DNA of 64,000 bases from G963422565 sp963422565 (GTDB lineage: Bacteria; Pseudomonadota; Alphaproteobacteria; MPNO01): NCBI GenBank assembly GCA_963422565.1, contig OY730228.1, positions 806,001 to 870,000 of the forward strand. The letters run 5' to 3'. Made by a program: the position numbers and the translations under genes. Below the pieces are notes generated by a model. The model did no database searches, had not been told where the DNA came from, and was given only the letters and a program-made list of their open reading frames with translations. Positions 8,843 to 18,140 of the stretch are shown here, in pieces (the first letter of the stretch is position 1; each line of letters begins with the position of its first letter).

Positions 8843-9679
8843 TCAGAAAATCCAGTCTGCAAACCGCTCGATGGCGCCGGGCCGGGACCGGTCGCGGGAG
8901 GCCCCCTCGACGACGAGGGCGTAGCTGTCCTGATACCATCCGCTGCCGGGATAGTTATGGCCGAGGACCGCCGCCGTCTTCCGCGCTTCCTCGGCGAGCC
9001 CGAGCGAGGTATAGGCTTCGACCAGGCGGTGCAGCGCCTCCGGAACCTGCGAGGTCGTCTGGTACGATTCGACGATCCTGCGGAAGCGGTTGATCGCCGC
9101 AAGAAAATGGCCGCGGCGAAGATAGTACCGACCCACGATCATTTCGCCGCCCGCCAGATGATCCTTCGTCAGATCGATCTTGAGCGCCGCGTCGCGCGCG
9201 TAATCGCTCTCGGGAAACCGGCGCACGAGCTCCTCGAGCGTCTCCAACGCGCGTTGGGTCATCGATTGATCTCGGCTCACGTCCGAAATCTGCTCGTAAT
9301 GGCACAAGGCGCGGAGATAATAGGCATAGGCCGCGTCCCGATTGCCGGGATGAAGCTGGATGAACCGCTGGAGCGCGATCAACGCGTCGTCATACAACCT
9401 GGCCTTGTAATGGGCGTAAGCGACCATGATCCGCGCCTTGGTCGCCCAAGGCGAATAGGGGTGCAGGCGATCGAGATCGTTGAACAGCCCCGCCGCGGTC
9501 TCGAACTCTCGATCCTGGAGCGCGTCGGCCGCCTCGTTGTACATCTCGTGCACCGGCCGTTCGACGTCGGCCTCGTCGTCGGTGGACGTCGTGGAACAGG
9601 ACGCCGCCAGAAACAGCACGGCGGCCGCCGCGAAACCGCGGACAAGCCGCGCAGGGATAAGAAGCATGGAAGCCGCCAT
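8843..9679 (-). CDS. bamD: Outer membrane assembly lipoprotein BamD
   Basis: A 278-residue BamD (ComL/YfiO) homologue, the essential lipoprotein of the BAM complex that inserts beta-barrel proteins into the outer membrane. A hydrophobic signal ends in a lipobox LAASC with the acylated cysteine at residue 28. After it come tetratricopeptide-type helices: EMYNEAADALQDREFETAAG, FNDLDRLHPYSPWATKA, and RRGHFLAAINRFRRIVESY. An internal ATG at 9667 is an alternative start and would leave a shorter signal. It sits between lpxC and recN, a neighbourhood common in alphaproteobacteria. Confidence 0.93.
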   Translation of the reverse strand: MAASMLLIPARLVRGFAAAAVLFLAASCSTTSTDDEADVERPVHEMYNEAADALQDREFETAAGLFNDLDRLHPYSPWATKARIMVAYAHYKARLYDDALIALQRFIQLHPGNRDAAYAYYLRALCHYEQISDVSRDQSMTQRALETLEELVRRFPESDYARDAALKIDLTKDHLAGGEMIVGRYYLRRGHFLAAINRFRRIVESYQTTSQVPEALHRLVEAYTSLGLAEEARKTAAVLGHNYPGSGWYQDSYALVVEGASRDRSRPGAIERFADWIF

Positions 9680-9728
9680 TCCCGTCCCGATCCTGGCGCG
9701 GGCGCCTCGGCGCGCCGCGCCAAGTCTA

Positions 9729-10673
9729 TCACGCCCGACCCGGTGTGGTCAGCGGTCCGACGGGAGCCGCATCGACATAGGTCCATGCGTCGGGTCTGGC
9801 GAAGAGAGCGCGCAACAGACTGTGGTTCGCCGCATGGCCGGAGCGGCGGGCGACGACCCGGCCGAGGATGGGAGCGCCCGCGAGACCGAGATCGCCGATG
9901 CAATCGACGATCTTGTGGCGGACGAACTCGTCGGCGAACCGCAGCCCGCCCGGGTTGAGTACCCGCATTCCGTCCACCACCACGACGTTCTCGAACGACC
10001 CGCCCAGCCCCCGACCCGACGCGCGAAGCCGGTCGATATCCTCGCGCAGACCGAATGTGCGGGCGGACGCGAGATCGTCGGCGAACGCGCCGTTGACGAG
10101 CTCGACCGCAAGCGACTGGCGGCCGATAGCCGGTGCCTGGAAGCCGATGGCGAACTCGATGACCAGGGAATCGGCCGGAGCCAGGCTGATCTCAACCGCC
10201 CCGTCGCCGACGACCACGGGCGAAAGGACGCGGATGGCCCGGCGCGGCGCGTCCTGATCCCGGACCCCCGCCTCCTCGATCATCTTCACGAACGGCCCCG
10301 CACTGCCGTCCATGGCGGGGATCTCGGGGCCGTCGACCTCGATCACCGCATTGTCGACCGCACAGCCGTACATCGCGGCCATCAGATGCTCGACGGTCGC
10401 CACCGACGTACCGTGGATGTTGGCGACGGTCGTCGCCAGCTGGCCGCAAACTACATGGTCGATGTCGGCGGGGATTTCTCCCCGGCCTGGCGCGACATCG
10501 GTACGCAGAATGCGCAGACCGGCGCCGGCCGGGGCAGGCCGCAGCACGAGCCGCGCCTCGACACCGGTGTGGATACCGACACCGCGGCATTCGACGGGGC
10601 GGGCGATCGTCCTCTGAAGGGCGCCGCAACCGCGTTCGCCGCCCGCCGCGGCCCCTGGCACAAGCTCCGTCAT
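9729..10673 (-). CDS. lpxC: UDP-3-O-acyl-N-acetylglucosamine deacetylase LpxC
   Basis: The committed, zinc-dependent deacetylase of lipid A synthesis, 314 residues from the chosen start. Zinc ligands are visible: H96 in TVEHLMAAM, and H253 and D257 in FVRHKIVDCIGD. H280 in RSGHAANH is the catalytic histidine. The GVGIHTG turn after residue 30 is also characteristic. The frame extends to an ATG at 10721, but that codon would lie only a few bases from the expected transcription start. ATG at 10673 has a GGGAG Shine-Dalgarno about 5 bases away and gives a length close to known LpxC proteins. It is separated from ftsZ by the largest gap in the cluster and probably has its own promoter. Confidence 0.95.
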   Translation of the reverse strand: MTELVPGAAAGGERGCGALQRTIARPVECRGVGIHTGVEARLVLRPAPAGAGLRILRTDVAPGRGEIPADIDHVVCGQLATTVANIHGTSVATVEHLMAAMYGCAVDNAVIEVDGPEIPAMDGSAGPFVKMIEEAGVRDQDAPRRAIRVLSPVVVGDGAVEISLAPADSLVIEFAIGFQAPAIGRQSLAVELVNGAFADDLASARTFGLREDIDRLRASGRGLGGSFENVVVVDGMRVLNPGGLRFADEFVRHKIVDCIGDLGLAGAPILGRVVARRSGHAANHSLLRALFARPDAWTYVDAAPVGPLTTPGRA

Positions 10674-10733
10674 CGGACTCCCGACCCGCAACGCATCGAC
10701 CGACTCGGCCCGCCGAACCATCGAGCCATTGCA

Positions 10734-10763
10734 AATCTAGTATGCGGATCGCGTTCAATTCAA
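10734..10763 (-). promoter_or_regulatory. Probable sigma70-type promoter of lpxC
   Basis: On the minus strand TTGAAT (10758-10763) is followed after 18 bp by TAGATT (10734-10739), in an AT-rich island that stands out in this GC-rich window. Transcription would begin near 10727, about 55 bases before the chosen LpxC start. Confidence 0.5.
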
Positions 10764-10794
10764 CAAATATTACAAAATGTTACGCGGACGGGCG

Positions 10795-10895
10795 GGGGCC
10801 GGGACGCCCCCTGCCCTGTCCCTCGAGGGGAAGGGGAAATCCCTGCCCCCTCTCCCTCCCTCCCCACTTGAGGGGAAGGCCGGGGTGGGGGGACA
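10795..10895. repeat. GC-rich REP-like intergenic element
   Basis: A block of alternating C-runs and G-runs with two similar arms, CCTCGAGGGGAAGG near 10821-10834 and CCCCACTTGAGGGGAAGG near 10863-10880, followed by CCGGGGTGGGG. The arms are partly self-complementary and could form stem-loops on either strand. The pattern resembles the dispersed intergenic palindromes of many proteobacterial genomes. Copy number cannot be judged from one window. Confidence 0.45.
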
Positions 10896-11145
10896 CTTGT
10901 CGTCCGATGGCGGTTCCGGATCGAGGCGTTCGATGCGACAACGGCGAAAGAGCCGGGCTAGGGATTCATGCGCGACCGAGTCGCCGGAGCCGTCGTGCCC
11001 CCGTCTCTCCCTCGCCGAGGCGACCGACGAACGGAGACGGATTTCCGAAAATTGCTCCGAACCGCCCCGGCGACGCATGCCGCAGATCGACCGACGCGTC
11101 ATCCGGACACGCCGACGCGTCGACGCTTACGGCCCCCGCGCCCGG

Positions 11146-12759
11146 TCACCGACGCAGGAACGCCGGAACGTCGAGGTCGTCCACCCGGGAGACCGTATCC
11201 GAACCGCGCCCTGGCCGCCGCGGTTTCGTGAAAGACGACGCTCTCTCACCACCGCCGACCTCCAGCCAGCCCTCGACGTCCTGCGGAGCCGCCTCCGCGT
11301 TGGCCTCGCCGATCCGCAGGGCGGGACGGTCGGGAGATCTGCCGTGGTCCGCGTCGCGCGCGCGCCGCGGCTTGCTGCCGTTGGACCATCCGCCGAACAA
11401 GCGCGCGGACAGGCCGGGCCGGGTCTCCTGCTCCGCGTCCAGCTCGGCTTTCAGCTCCGGCTTGCTCTCGGGCCTGCGGTCATACGCCGTCGCCGCGACG
11501 GGCGGCGGCTCGGCCGGGTCGCGGCCCTGCGCCACCTCGGCTCCCTCCGCGGCGTCGTTCTGCGTGACGGCGGGCACGAAATCGAGTTGATCGGGCGATA
11601 GCCGCCCGTCCCCCCGCTCCACGATCTCCGAAGCGCTTTCCTTCTCCGGGTCGGCTTCCAGGACGGGGCCGCTCGCGGCCGGGACCGACGCCACGGCGGA
11701 CGCGGCCTGCCGCATCACGGAGGCGGCCGGCCTGGCGCCCTCTTCTGTGCCGCGCACGACCGTGAGTACCGGTCGGGTCAGTGCCTCCTGCCCGGTGTCG
11801 ATGCCCGTAGCGACCACGGAGATGCGAAGCACGCCCTCGAGCGAGGGGTCTACCGCGGTGCCGAAGATGATGTTCGCCTTGGGGTCCACTTCCTTGCGGA
11901 TCCGGTTGACGGCCTCCTGTATCTCGACCAGCTTCACGTCGCTGCCGCCGGTGATGTTGATCAACACCTCGGTGGCGCCATTCATCGAAACGTCGTCGAG
12001 CAGAGGGTTCGAAATCGCCTCTTCCGCCGCGTTGAGTGCGCGGGCTTCGCCCTCGGCCTCTCCGGTACCCATCATCGCCTCGCCCTTCTCGCGCATAACC
12101 GTCCGGATATCAGCGAAGTCGAGATTGACCCTGCCGGGGATCACGATGAGGTCGGTGACGCCGCGGACCGCCGTTTGGAGGATCCTATCGGCGATCGCGA
12201 AGCCGTCGTCACGGGTTACGTTTCCGTCGGCGACCTTGAACAGGTTCTCGTTCGGAATGACGATAAGCGTGTCGACTTGCTGTTTGAGCTCTTGAATTCC
12301 GGCCTCGGCGACCCGCGCGCGGACCTCGCCCTCGAACAGGAACGGCCTGGTGACCACGCCCACGGTGAGTATCCCCTGTTCGCGGGCGAGACGCGCGATG
12401 ACCGGCGCTGCGCCAGTCCCGGTTCCGCCGCCCATGCCGGCCGCGATGAACGCCATATGCACGCCCTGGAGCTGCTCCGAGATATCCTCGATCGCCTCTT
12501 CGGCCGCCGTCCTGCCGACCTCCGGGTGCGATCCCGCGCCGAGACCGGCGGTGACGTTGAGGCCGAGCTGGATCTTCCGCTCCGCGTTGGAATAGAGAAG
12601 AGACTGATAGTCCGTATTCGCCACCATGAACTCGACGCCTTCGAGATCGGCGTCGATCATGTTGTTGACGGCGTTTGCACCGGCCCCGCCGACGCCGATC
12701 ACCATGAGTCTCGGTTTGAAGCTGTTCTCCTTGGGCGGAACGTTAATGCTGATTGTCAT
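11146..12759 (-). CDS. ftsZ: Cell division protein FtsZ
   Basis: The tubulin-like GTPase that forms the division ring; 537 residues, long for FtsZ because of an extended linker, as is usual in alphaproteobacteria. The GTP-binding signature GGGTGTG is at residues 110-116, and IGVGGAGANAVNNM at about 21-34 is the first nucleotide loop. The conserved globular domain ends near residue 320. A charged, low-complexity linker follows, and the C-terminus ends in DVPAFLRR, the tail that binds FtsA and other partners. The frame is open to 12819, but ATG 12759 has a perfect AGGAGG five bases upstream, which fixes the start. FtsA ends 43 bp upstream. Confidence 0.97.
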   Translation of the reverse strand: MTISINVPPKENSFKPRLMVIGVGGAGANAVNNMIDADLEGVEFMVANTDYQSLLYSNAERKIQLGLNVTAGLGAGSHPEVGRTAAEEAIEDISEQLQGVHMAFIAAGMGGGTGTGAAPVIARLAREQGILTVGVVTRPFLFEGEVRARVAEAGIQELKQQVDTLIVIPNENLFKVADGNVTRDDGFAIADRILQTAVRGVTDLIVIPGRVNLDFADIRTVMREKGEAMMGTGEAEGEARALNAAEEAISNPLLDDVSMNGATEVLINITGGSDVKLVEIQEAVNRIRKEVDPKANIIFGTAVDPSLEGVLRISVVATGIDTGQEALTRPVLTVVRGTEEGARPAASVMRQAASAVASVPAASGPVLEADPEKESASEIVERGDGRLSPDQLDFVPAVTQNDAAEGAEVAQGRDPAEPPPVAATAYDRRPESKPELKAELDAEQETRPGLSARLFGGWSNGSKPRRARDADHGRSPDRPALRIGEANAEAAPQDVEGWLEVGGGERASSFTKPRRPGRGSDTVSRVDDLDVPAFLRR

Positions 12760-12764
12760 CAGAA

Positions 12765-12770
12765 CCTCCT
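12765..12770 (-). promoter_or_regulatory. Strong ribosome-binding site of ftsZ
   Basis: AGGAGG on the minus strand, five bases before the ftsZ ATG. Most genes of the cluster have weak sites and rely on overlap coupling, so this consensus site fits the high FtsZ synthesis cells need. It also decides the start against the longer frame. Confidence 0.8.
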
Positions 12771-12802
12771 CGTTCTCTCGCAGTCCATTTCCGATGTCCG
12801 AC

Positions 12803-14050
12803 CTAGAGGACGCTGTCACGCAGCCATTGCCTCAGAAAGCCGGGCTTGCCGCCAGTCTCCGAACCGGGATGTCCCAGGGCCTTGTGCTCGTTCTGCTGCA
12901 CCGCGGCGATTTTCAACAGGCCGGCGACGGCGGAGAACGCCGGTCCGCTGGCCGCCTCGGCCATTCCCGAAAAGCGCCTGGGCTGGCCCAATCGGACCCT
13001 CTTGTCGAATATCAGCGCCGCGAGCTCCGGGACGCCGGCGAGCTGGCTCGCACCTCCGGTCAGCACAACCCGCAAAACGGAGGGATGGACCGCGCTGCCG
13101 GCCGCGAGACGGTCGCGCACCAGTTCGAGAATCTCTTCCTGGCGGGGCTTGACGATGGCGATCAGGTCCGAGCGTGGAACGCGGTTCAAGCTCTGCAGAT
13201 TCTCTTCGCCGCTCAGTGGGACGTCGATCAGGTCCATGTCGAAGGACGACGACGGAAGCGCGATCGCGTGGAGCATTTTCAACCGGTCCGCGCAGACGAG
13301 CGACGTCTCCAGCCCGATCGCGATATCGCGCGAAATATGGTCGCCGCCCAGCGGTACCATGTCCGCATGGATCAGCTCTCCGTCCTGAAAGACGCCGATC
13401 GAGGTGGTGCCGGCACCCATATCGACGACCGTGGCGCCGAGCGCCATCTCGTCGGAGTCCAGGCAGGAGAGACCCGAGGCATAGGGCTCGATGACGATGT
13501 TTTCGACGTCCAGATGGCAGCGCGAGACGCAGGAGACGAGATTCCGCACGATCCCGGTCTCGATCGAGACCATGTGGATTTCGACGCCGAGCCGCCGACC
13601 GGCGAGACCGAGCGGATTCTCGATGCCGTTGAGCCCGTCGATCCTGTACCCGGTCGGGATATAGTGGATCAGCTCGCGCCCGTCGCCGACGTCGAAATGC
13701 GCCCCGTCCTGCGAGTGGATACGGCGCAGATCCGCATCCCCAACCTCGTCGCCGTCGATCTCGACCTCGGTCGTCTGGACCAGCGAGGCCGGTTCGCCGG
13801 CCGACACGGATACGAACAGGGAGTGCAGCCGCTCGCCCGCCATCTCCTCGGCGGCGCCGATGCTCTCCAGGATCGCCGTTTCCGCCGCTTCCATGTTGAC
13901 GATCGCCCCGGACTTCACTCCGCGGGACCGGTTTGTGCCGATGCCGCTGATGCGCAGCCCACCGCCCGGACGCGGCACGGCGACCAGACAGGCGATCTTC
14001 GAACTTCCCACGTCGAGCGCGGCGAGGACTCCGTTGCGCGGCTTGGCCAT
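12803..14050 (-). CDS. ftsA: Cell division protein FtsA
   Basis: The actin-like protein that tethers FtsZ to the inner membrane; 415 residues. The N-terminal phosphate-1 loop is AALDVGSSKIACLV, and GATVVDMGAGTTSIGVF is phosphate-2. LTGGASQLAGVPELA near residues 350-365 is the adenosine motif. The last residues, FLRQWLRDSVL, form the amphipathic membrane-targeting helix. The frame is open far upstream, but MAKPRNGVLAALD is the natural start and the ATG shares one base with the ftsQ stop (TGATG). Confidence 0.95.
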   Translation of the reverse strand: MAKPRNGVLAALDVGSSKIACLVAVPRPGGGLRISGIGTNRSRGVKSGAIVNMEAAETAILESIGAAEEMAGERLHSLFVSVSAGEPASLVQTTEVEIDGDEVGDADLRRIHSQDGAHFDVGDGRELIHYIPTGYRIDGLNGIENPLGLAGRRLGVEIHMVSIETGIVRNLVSCVSRCHLDVENIVIEPYASGLSCLDSDEMALGATVVDMGAGTTSIGVFQDGELIHADMVPLGGDHISRDIAIGLETSLVCADRLKMLHAIALPSSSFDMDLIDVPLSGEENLQSLNRVPRSDLIAIVKPRQEEILELVRDRLAAGSAVHPSVLRVVLTGGASQLAGVPELAALIFDKRVRLGQPRRFSGMAEAASGPAFSAVAGLLKIAAVQQNEHKALGHPGSETGGKPGFLRQWLRDSVL

Positions 14051-14865
14051 CAACGGCGCGCCTCCGCGAGATCCTCGGCGGCGCCCTTCCGCCTGACCAC
14101 GACCCGGCCGGGTATCCTCAGATCGACGGCCACGATGCGGCGCGCCAGCAGCGCATGCCGACGCTCGAGTTGCGCGAGACCGCGCCACGCCGCTGCCTCG
14201 CCGGTCTCGGGCAGATGCACGGCGACGCCGTTGTCCAACCACAGATCCCAGCGCCGCTCCCCAACGCGGACCACGGCCCTGACCCGGCCACCGAGATCGG
14301 GCTCCGTCGACACGGTCTCGAAGAGTCGCTTGGCAGCGAGCGGTTGGCGCGGGCTCACGATGACGGGCAGTTCGGAAAAGCGGAGCAGATCGACGGCCGC
14401 TATGGAGACCCCGTCGGAATCGATCAGCGACTGGCGCCCCCCGCGCTGCCAGATCGCGTAGGGGCGGCGTTCCTCGATCTCGATTCGCGCGGTTCCGGGC
14501 AGGCGGCGCGAGACCTCGGCCCGGCGGATCCACGGGAGGGCGTGAAGCCGGTCGCGAACCTCCTCCGGATCGAACGCCAGGATCGGCGCGCCGATGCGCA
14601 ACCCGGCGGCGGCCAGGATCTCGGCGCGGCTCACCCGGCGGTTGCCGAATATGCGGATCCGCCGGATCTGCAAACCGAGCGCCGCTGCGGCATTCATTGC
14701 CGAGAGCCGCAACCGCTCCATGTCGTCGTCGATCGATCCGGAGCGCCCCAGCCAGCCGGCCGCGCCCAACAGCGCGACGATCAGCGCCGCCGCGCACCAG
14801 CTCCGCGCTGCGCGCCCGCGCAGCGGCGCCGAGCGCAGCGAACGGCCGTCGGCTAACCGTCGCAT
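14050..14865 (-). CDS. ftsQ: Cell division protein FtsQ
   Basis: A 271-residue bitopic divisome protein: a short basic N-terminus, one transmembrane helix (about residues 22-40, AAALIVALLGAAGWLG), then a periplasmic POTRA domain (IRRIRIFGNRRVSRAEIL, near 67-84) and the FtsQ beta domain with EIEERRPYAIWQ. FtsQ connects early and late division proteins through FtsL and FtsB. The start overlaps the ddl end by 13 bp and the stop overlaps the ftsA start. Confidence 0.92.
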   Translation of the reverse strand: MRRLADGRSLRSAPLRGRAARSWCAAALIVALLGAAGWLGRSGSIDDDMERLRLSAMNAAAALGLQIRRIRIFGNRRVSRAEILAAAGLRIGAPILAFDPEEVRDRLHALPWIRRAEVSRRLPGTARIEIEERRPYAIWQRGGRQSLIDSDGVSIAAVDLLRFSELPVIVSPRQPLAAKRLFETVSTEPDLGGRVRAVVRVGERRWDLWLDNGVAVHLPETGEAAAWRGLAQLERRHALLARRIVAVDLRIPGRVVVRRKGAAEDLAEARR

Positions 14866-15773
14866 ACGGCCTGCTCCACCATCCAGGTCACCAGACTGCC
14901 GAAATCGATCTCGGCATACCGGGCGATCTCGGGCACCAGCGAGATCGGCGTCATGCCCGGCTGGGTGTTGACCTCGAGCAGATAGAGGGCATCCGGGCCG
15001 CCCTCGGAGTCGTCGTAGCGCAGATCCGCCCGCGACACGCCGCGGCAGCCGAGCGCCTCGTGGGCGGCCATCGCGATCTCCATCGCCCGGGAATTGACAT
15101 CCTCGGGCAGCGGGGCCGGGACGAGATGCGTGGATGCCCCTTCGGTATATTTGGCGCGGTAGTCGTAGAACCCGCTATTCGGGCGGATCTCCAGGACGCC
15201 GAGCGCCCGGTCCCCCATCACCGCCACGGTGAGTTCCCGACCGGGGACGAAGCGTTCGACCATCACCGGGTCGTAGCACTGCCACGCCCCCCCCGCGATC
15301 GCGTCGACGTCGGTTCCGTCGACCACGATCTGAACGCCGACGCTCGACCCCTCGTCCAGCGGCTTGACGACATAGGGCCGCTCGATGACGTCTCCGGCCG
15401 GCAGCGCCGCGCGGCTGACGACCTCATGGTCGGGGCAGTTGAGGCCCGCCTGGCCGAAGAGCCGCTTGGCGACGGGTTTGTTCATCGCGACCGCCGAGGC
15501 CATGACCCCCGAATGGGTGTAGGGGATACCCAACATGTCGAGCAGGCCCTGAATCCGGCCGTCTTCGCCGAAGCGGCCGTGCAGGGCGTTGAAGACGGCA
15601 TCCGGCGGCGGGTCCAGCGCCGCCGTCAGGGCCGCGACATCGCCGCGAACATCGACGGCCCTGGTCCGGTATCCGGCTGCCTCGAGCGCCTCGGCGACAT
15701 GTCTGCCGCTGATCAGCGAGACTGCGCGCTCGCTGGAGACCCCGCCCATCAGGACCGCCACGGACTCAGCCAT
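14853..15773 (-). CDS. ddl: D-alanine-D-alanine ligase
   Basis: An ATP-grasp ligase of 306 residues making D-Ala-D-Ala for the murein peptide. Visible elements are LMGGVSSERAVSLISG at the N-terminus, FNALHGRFGEDGRIQGLLDMLG in the substrate region, VVKPLDEGSSVGV in the ATP-grasp core, and LLEVNTQPGMTPISLVP carrying the Mg-binding residues. The frame is open to 15923, but MAESVAVLMGG is the normal family start. ATG at 15773 overlaps the murB end by 8 bp. Confidence 0.95.
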   Translation of the reverse strand: MAESVAVLMGGVSSERAVSLISGRHVAEALEAAGYRTRAVDVRGDVAALTAALDPPPDAVFNALHGRFGEDGRIQGLLDMLGIPYTHSGVMASAVAMNKPVAKRLFGQAGLNCPDHEVVSRAALPAGDVIERPYVVKPLDEGSSVGVQIVVDGTDVDAIAGGAWQCYDPVMVERFVPGRELTVAVMGDRALGVLEIRPNSGFYDYRAKYTEGASTHLVPAPLPEDVNSRAMEIAMAAHEALGCRGVSRADLRYDDSEGGPDALYLLEVNTQPGMTPISLVPEIARYAEIDFGSLVTWMVEQAVCDG

Positions 15774-16701
15774 GCCGCCCCTCGCCGGCGGGTTCGCCAA
15801 GCCGTCGGATCTCCCATTCGAGGAGAACGCCGCTCCGCTTCCGGACCCGGCGGCGGACCTCTTCGCCGAGCGCCTCGAGGTCGGCGCCGCGCGCCCCCCC
15901 GGTGTTGACGAGGAAGTTCGCATGCCGGCGCGAAACCTCGGCCCCTCCGCGGCGGAGACCCCGACAGCCCGCTTCCTCGATCAGCGCCCAGGCGGTCGTT
16001 CCGGCAGGGTTCTTGAAGGTACTGCCGCCGGTGCGCACATGAACCGGCTGAGAAGTTCGGCGTTCGGCGGCGATCGCCGCCATCCGCGCCGCGATGATCG
16101 CAGGCGCATCCCTGGCGCCGCGCATCAAAGCGGAGACGAATATCCATTCGGGCGGCGCCGCGCACGCACGGTACGAGTAGCCGAGATCTCGGCGATCGAG
16201 ACGGCGGCGCCGGCCGTCGAGGTCGAAAGCGACGGCCCCGACGACGATGTCGGCGGTCTCGCCGCCATAGGCGCCGGCGTTCATGCGCAACGCGCCGCCC
16301 ACCGTGCCCGGCACGCCGCTCAGAAACTCGAACCCGGCGATGCCGGCGTCGCGACAGGCGCGGGCCAGCGTCGCGCTCATCGCCCCCGCGCCGACCCGGA
16401 CCTCGGCCCCACCGCATTCGAGCCGGGCAAAGCCGCGCCCCAGCCGCACGACGATGCCGGCGATGCCGCCGTCGCGCACGAGGACGTTGGAACCCGCGCC
16501 GAGCACGGTGATGGGGACCCCGTTCGGCCGGTCCCGCAAAAAGACGGCCAGATCCTCTTCGTCGGCTGGCTCATAGAGGATTTCGGCGGGTCCGCCGACC
16601 CGGAACCACAGCCTATCCGCGATCGGAGCGCCCGCCGCGATCCGCCCGCGCACCGGCGGCAGCCCGTCGATCGGGAGGGGGTGGCGCGCAGCGGTCGTCA
16701 T
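15766..16701 (-). CDS. murB: UDP-N-acetylenolpyruvoylglucosamine reductase MurB
   Basis: The flavoenzyme that reduces UDP-GlcNAc-enolpyruvate to UDP-MurNAc; 311 residues, type I/II size. The FAD-binding segment is VLGAGSNVLVRDGG. LSGVPGTVGGALRMNAGAYGG contains the conserved flavin contacts, and GGSTFKNP contains the serine that acts as the general acid. The Cys in IEEAGCRGLRRGGAEVSRRHANFLVN region is typical of the C-terminal domain. Its ATG overlaps the murC stop by 4 bases. Confidence 0.96.
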   Translation of the reverse strand: MTTAARHPLPIDGLPPVRGRIAAGAPIADRLWFRVGGPAEILYEPADEEDLAVFLRDRPNGVPITVLGAGSNVLVRDGGIAGIVVRLGRGFARLECGGAEVRVGAGAMSATLARACRDAGIAGFEFLSGVPGTVGGALRMNAGAYGGETADIVVGAVAFDLDGRRRRLDRRDLGYSYRACAAPPEWIFVSALMRGARDAPAIIAARMAAIAAERRTSQPVHVRTGGSTFKNPAGTTAWALIEEAGCRGLRRGGAEVSRRHANFLVNTGGARGADLEALGEEVRRRVRKRSGVLLEWEIRRLGEPAGEGRHG

Positions 16702-18140
16702 CGGCCGATCCCCGCCCGACCCCTCGGCGTGGCCGCATAGAGGGTTTCGAGCTCCCGCGGCAGAGCGGCGGCCCAGCCGGTGATATTGCCGGCGCCCATG
16801 CAGACGATGATGTCGCCCGGCCGGCAGCTCCCGGCGAGGAGTGCAGCGAGGCCGTCGGGCCCGTCGAGCGGCTCCACCCGATGATGGCCCCCCGCGCGCA
16901 GGCCGGCGACAAGGCTGTCGCGGTCGGCGCCGTCGATCGGCGTCTCGCCCGCGGCGTAGACATCGGCGACGATCACCCGGTCGGCGGCATCGAAGCAGCC
17001 GCAGAATTCTTCGAACAGGCTCGCGAGCCGGCTGTAGCGATGGGGCTGGACGACGGCGATGACGGCGCCGCGCGCGGTCAATCTCGCCGCCGCGAGAGTC
17101 GCGGCGATCTCGACCGGGTGATGGGCGTAATCGTCGATGACCGAGACGCCGCGGACACAGCCGGTAAGCGTGAAGCGCCGCCGGACCCCGCCGAACGCCG
17201 CCAGGGCGCCGCGGATGTCGTCCTCGGCGATTCCCATCTCGACGGCGACTGCGATCGCCGCCAACGCGTTCTGGACGTTATGGGCGCCCATCATCGGCAG
17301 TTCGAAGCCGCGGATCGTGAGACCGGCGCCGCCCGCCCGGCTCGCCACCGCGACGTCGAAACGCTCCCTGCCTCGGATGGACGACCGATTGAACACCCGG
17401 TAACCGGCGCCCGCGCCAAGCCCGTAGGTAACCAGACGGCGGTCCGAAACAGCGTCGATCAGGCGCCGACACTCCAGATGGTCGATGCAGAGCGCCGCGA
17501 AGCCGTAGAATGGGATATTGGACACGAACGACGCGAAGGCCCGGCGGAGCGCGTCGAACGACCCGTAATGGTCGAGATGTTCGGGATCGATATTGGTAAC
17601 GACGGCGACGGTTGCCGGTAGCCGCGTAAAGGAGCCGTCCGACTCGTCCGCCTCGACGACGATCCAGGCCCCCTCGCCGCGCCGGGCATTCGTGCCGTAG
17701 GCGTTGATAATGCCGCCGTTGACGACCGTCGGATCGAGCCCCGCGGCGTCGAGGATGGCCGCGACGATCGATGTCGTGGTGGTCTTGCCATGCGTGCCCC
17801 CGACGGCGATCGACGACTTGAGCCGCATGATCTCGGCCAGCATCTCGGCCCGCTGGACGATCGGGATCGACCGCGCGCGGGCCGCGGCGAGCTCGGGGTT
17901 GTCCGGCTTGACGGCCGAGCTGACCACGACCACCGCGGCATCGCCGAGATGGGCCGGGTCGTGACCGATGCAAACATCGATCCCGAACTCCCGAAGCCTG
18001 CGCACGTTGGCGTTCGCGGCGATGTCGGTCCCCTGCACGCGGTAGCCGAGATTGTGCAGCAGCTCGGCGATGCCGCTCATGCCGATTCCGCCGATACCGA
18101 CGAAGTGAATCCTGCCGACGGAGAGCGGGAAGGGCTTCAT
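16698..18140 (-). CDS. murC: UDP-N-acetylmuramate-L-alanine ligase MurC
   Basis: An ATP-dependent ligase of 480 residues that adds L-alanine to UDP-MurNAc. The N-terminal Rossmann motif is GIGGIGMSGIAELL. The P-loop is GTHGKTTTTS (around residues 115-124), VEADESDGSF is the Mg/substrate segment, and IDDYAHHPVEI is in the C-terminal domain. It starts on the murG stop (4-base overlap) and ends on the murB start (4-base overlap), so translation of all three is coupled. Confidence 0.97.
   Translation of the reverse strand: MKPFPLSVGRIHFVGIGGIGMSGIAELLHNLGYRVQGTDIAANANVRRLREFGIDVCIGHDPAHLGDAAVVVVSSAVKPDNPELAAARARSIPIVQRAEMLAEIMRLKSSIAVGGTHGKTTTTSIVAAILDAAGLDPTVVNGGIINAYGTNARRGEGAWIVVEADESDGSFTRLPATVAVVTNIDPEHLDHYGSFDALRRAFASFVSNIPFYGFAALCIDHLECRRLIDAVSDRRLVTYGLGAGAGYRVFNRSSIRGRERFDVAVASRAGGAGLTIRGFELPMMGAHNVQNALAAIAVAVEMGIAEDDIRGALAAFGGVRRRFTLTGCVRGVSVIDDYAHHPVEIAATLAAARLTARGAVIAVVQPHRYSRLASLFEEFCGCFDAADRVIVADVYAAGETPIDGADRDSLVAGLRAGGHHRVEPLDGPDGLAALLAGSCRPGDIIVCMGAGNITGWAAALPRELETLYAATPRGRAGIGR

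Larger units (their letters stand above)
10674..11145. other. lpxC-ftsZ intergenic region, 472 bp
   Basis: This is the only sizeable gap in the long minus-strand run. From the lpxC side it holds the lpxC promoter, then the GC-rich repeat-like element near 10795-10895, and then about 250 bp up to the ftsZ stop without a supported gene. Short frames such as 10968-11231 on + look like noise. No T-tailed terminator for ftsZ was found, so read-through is possible. Confidence 0.6.
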
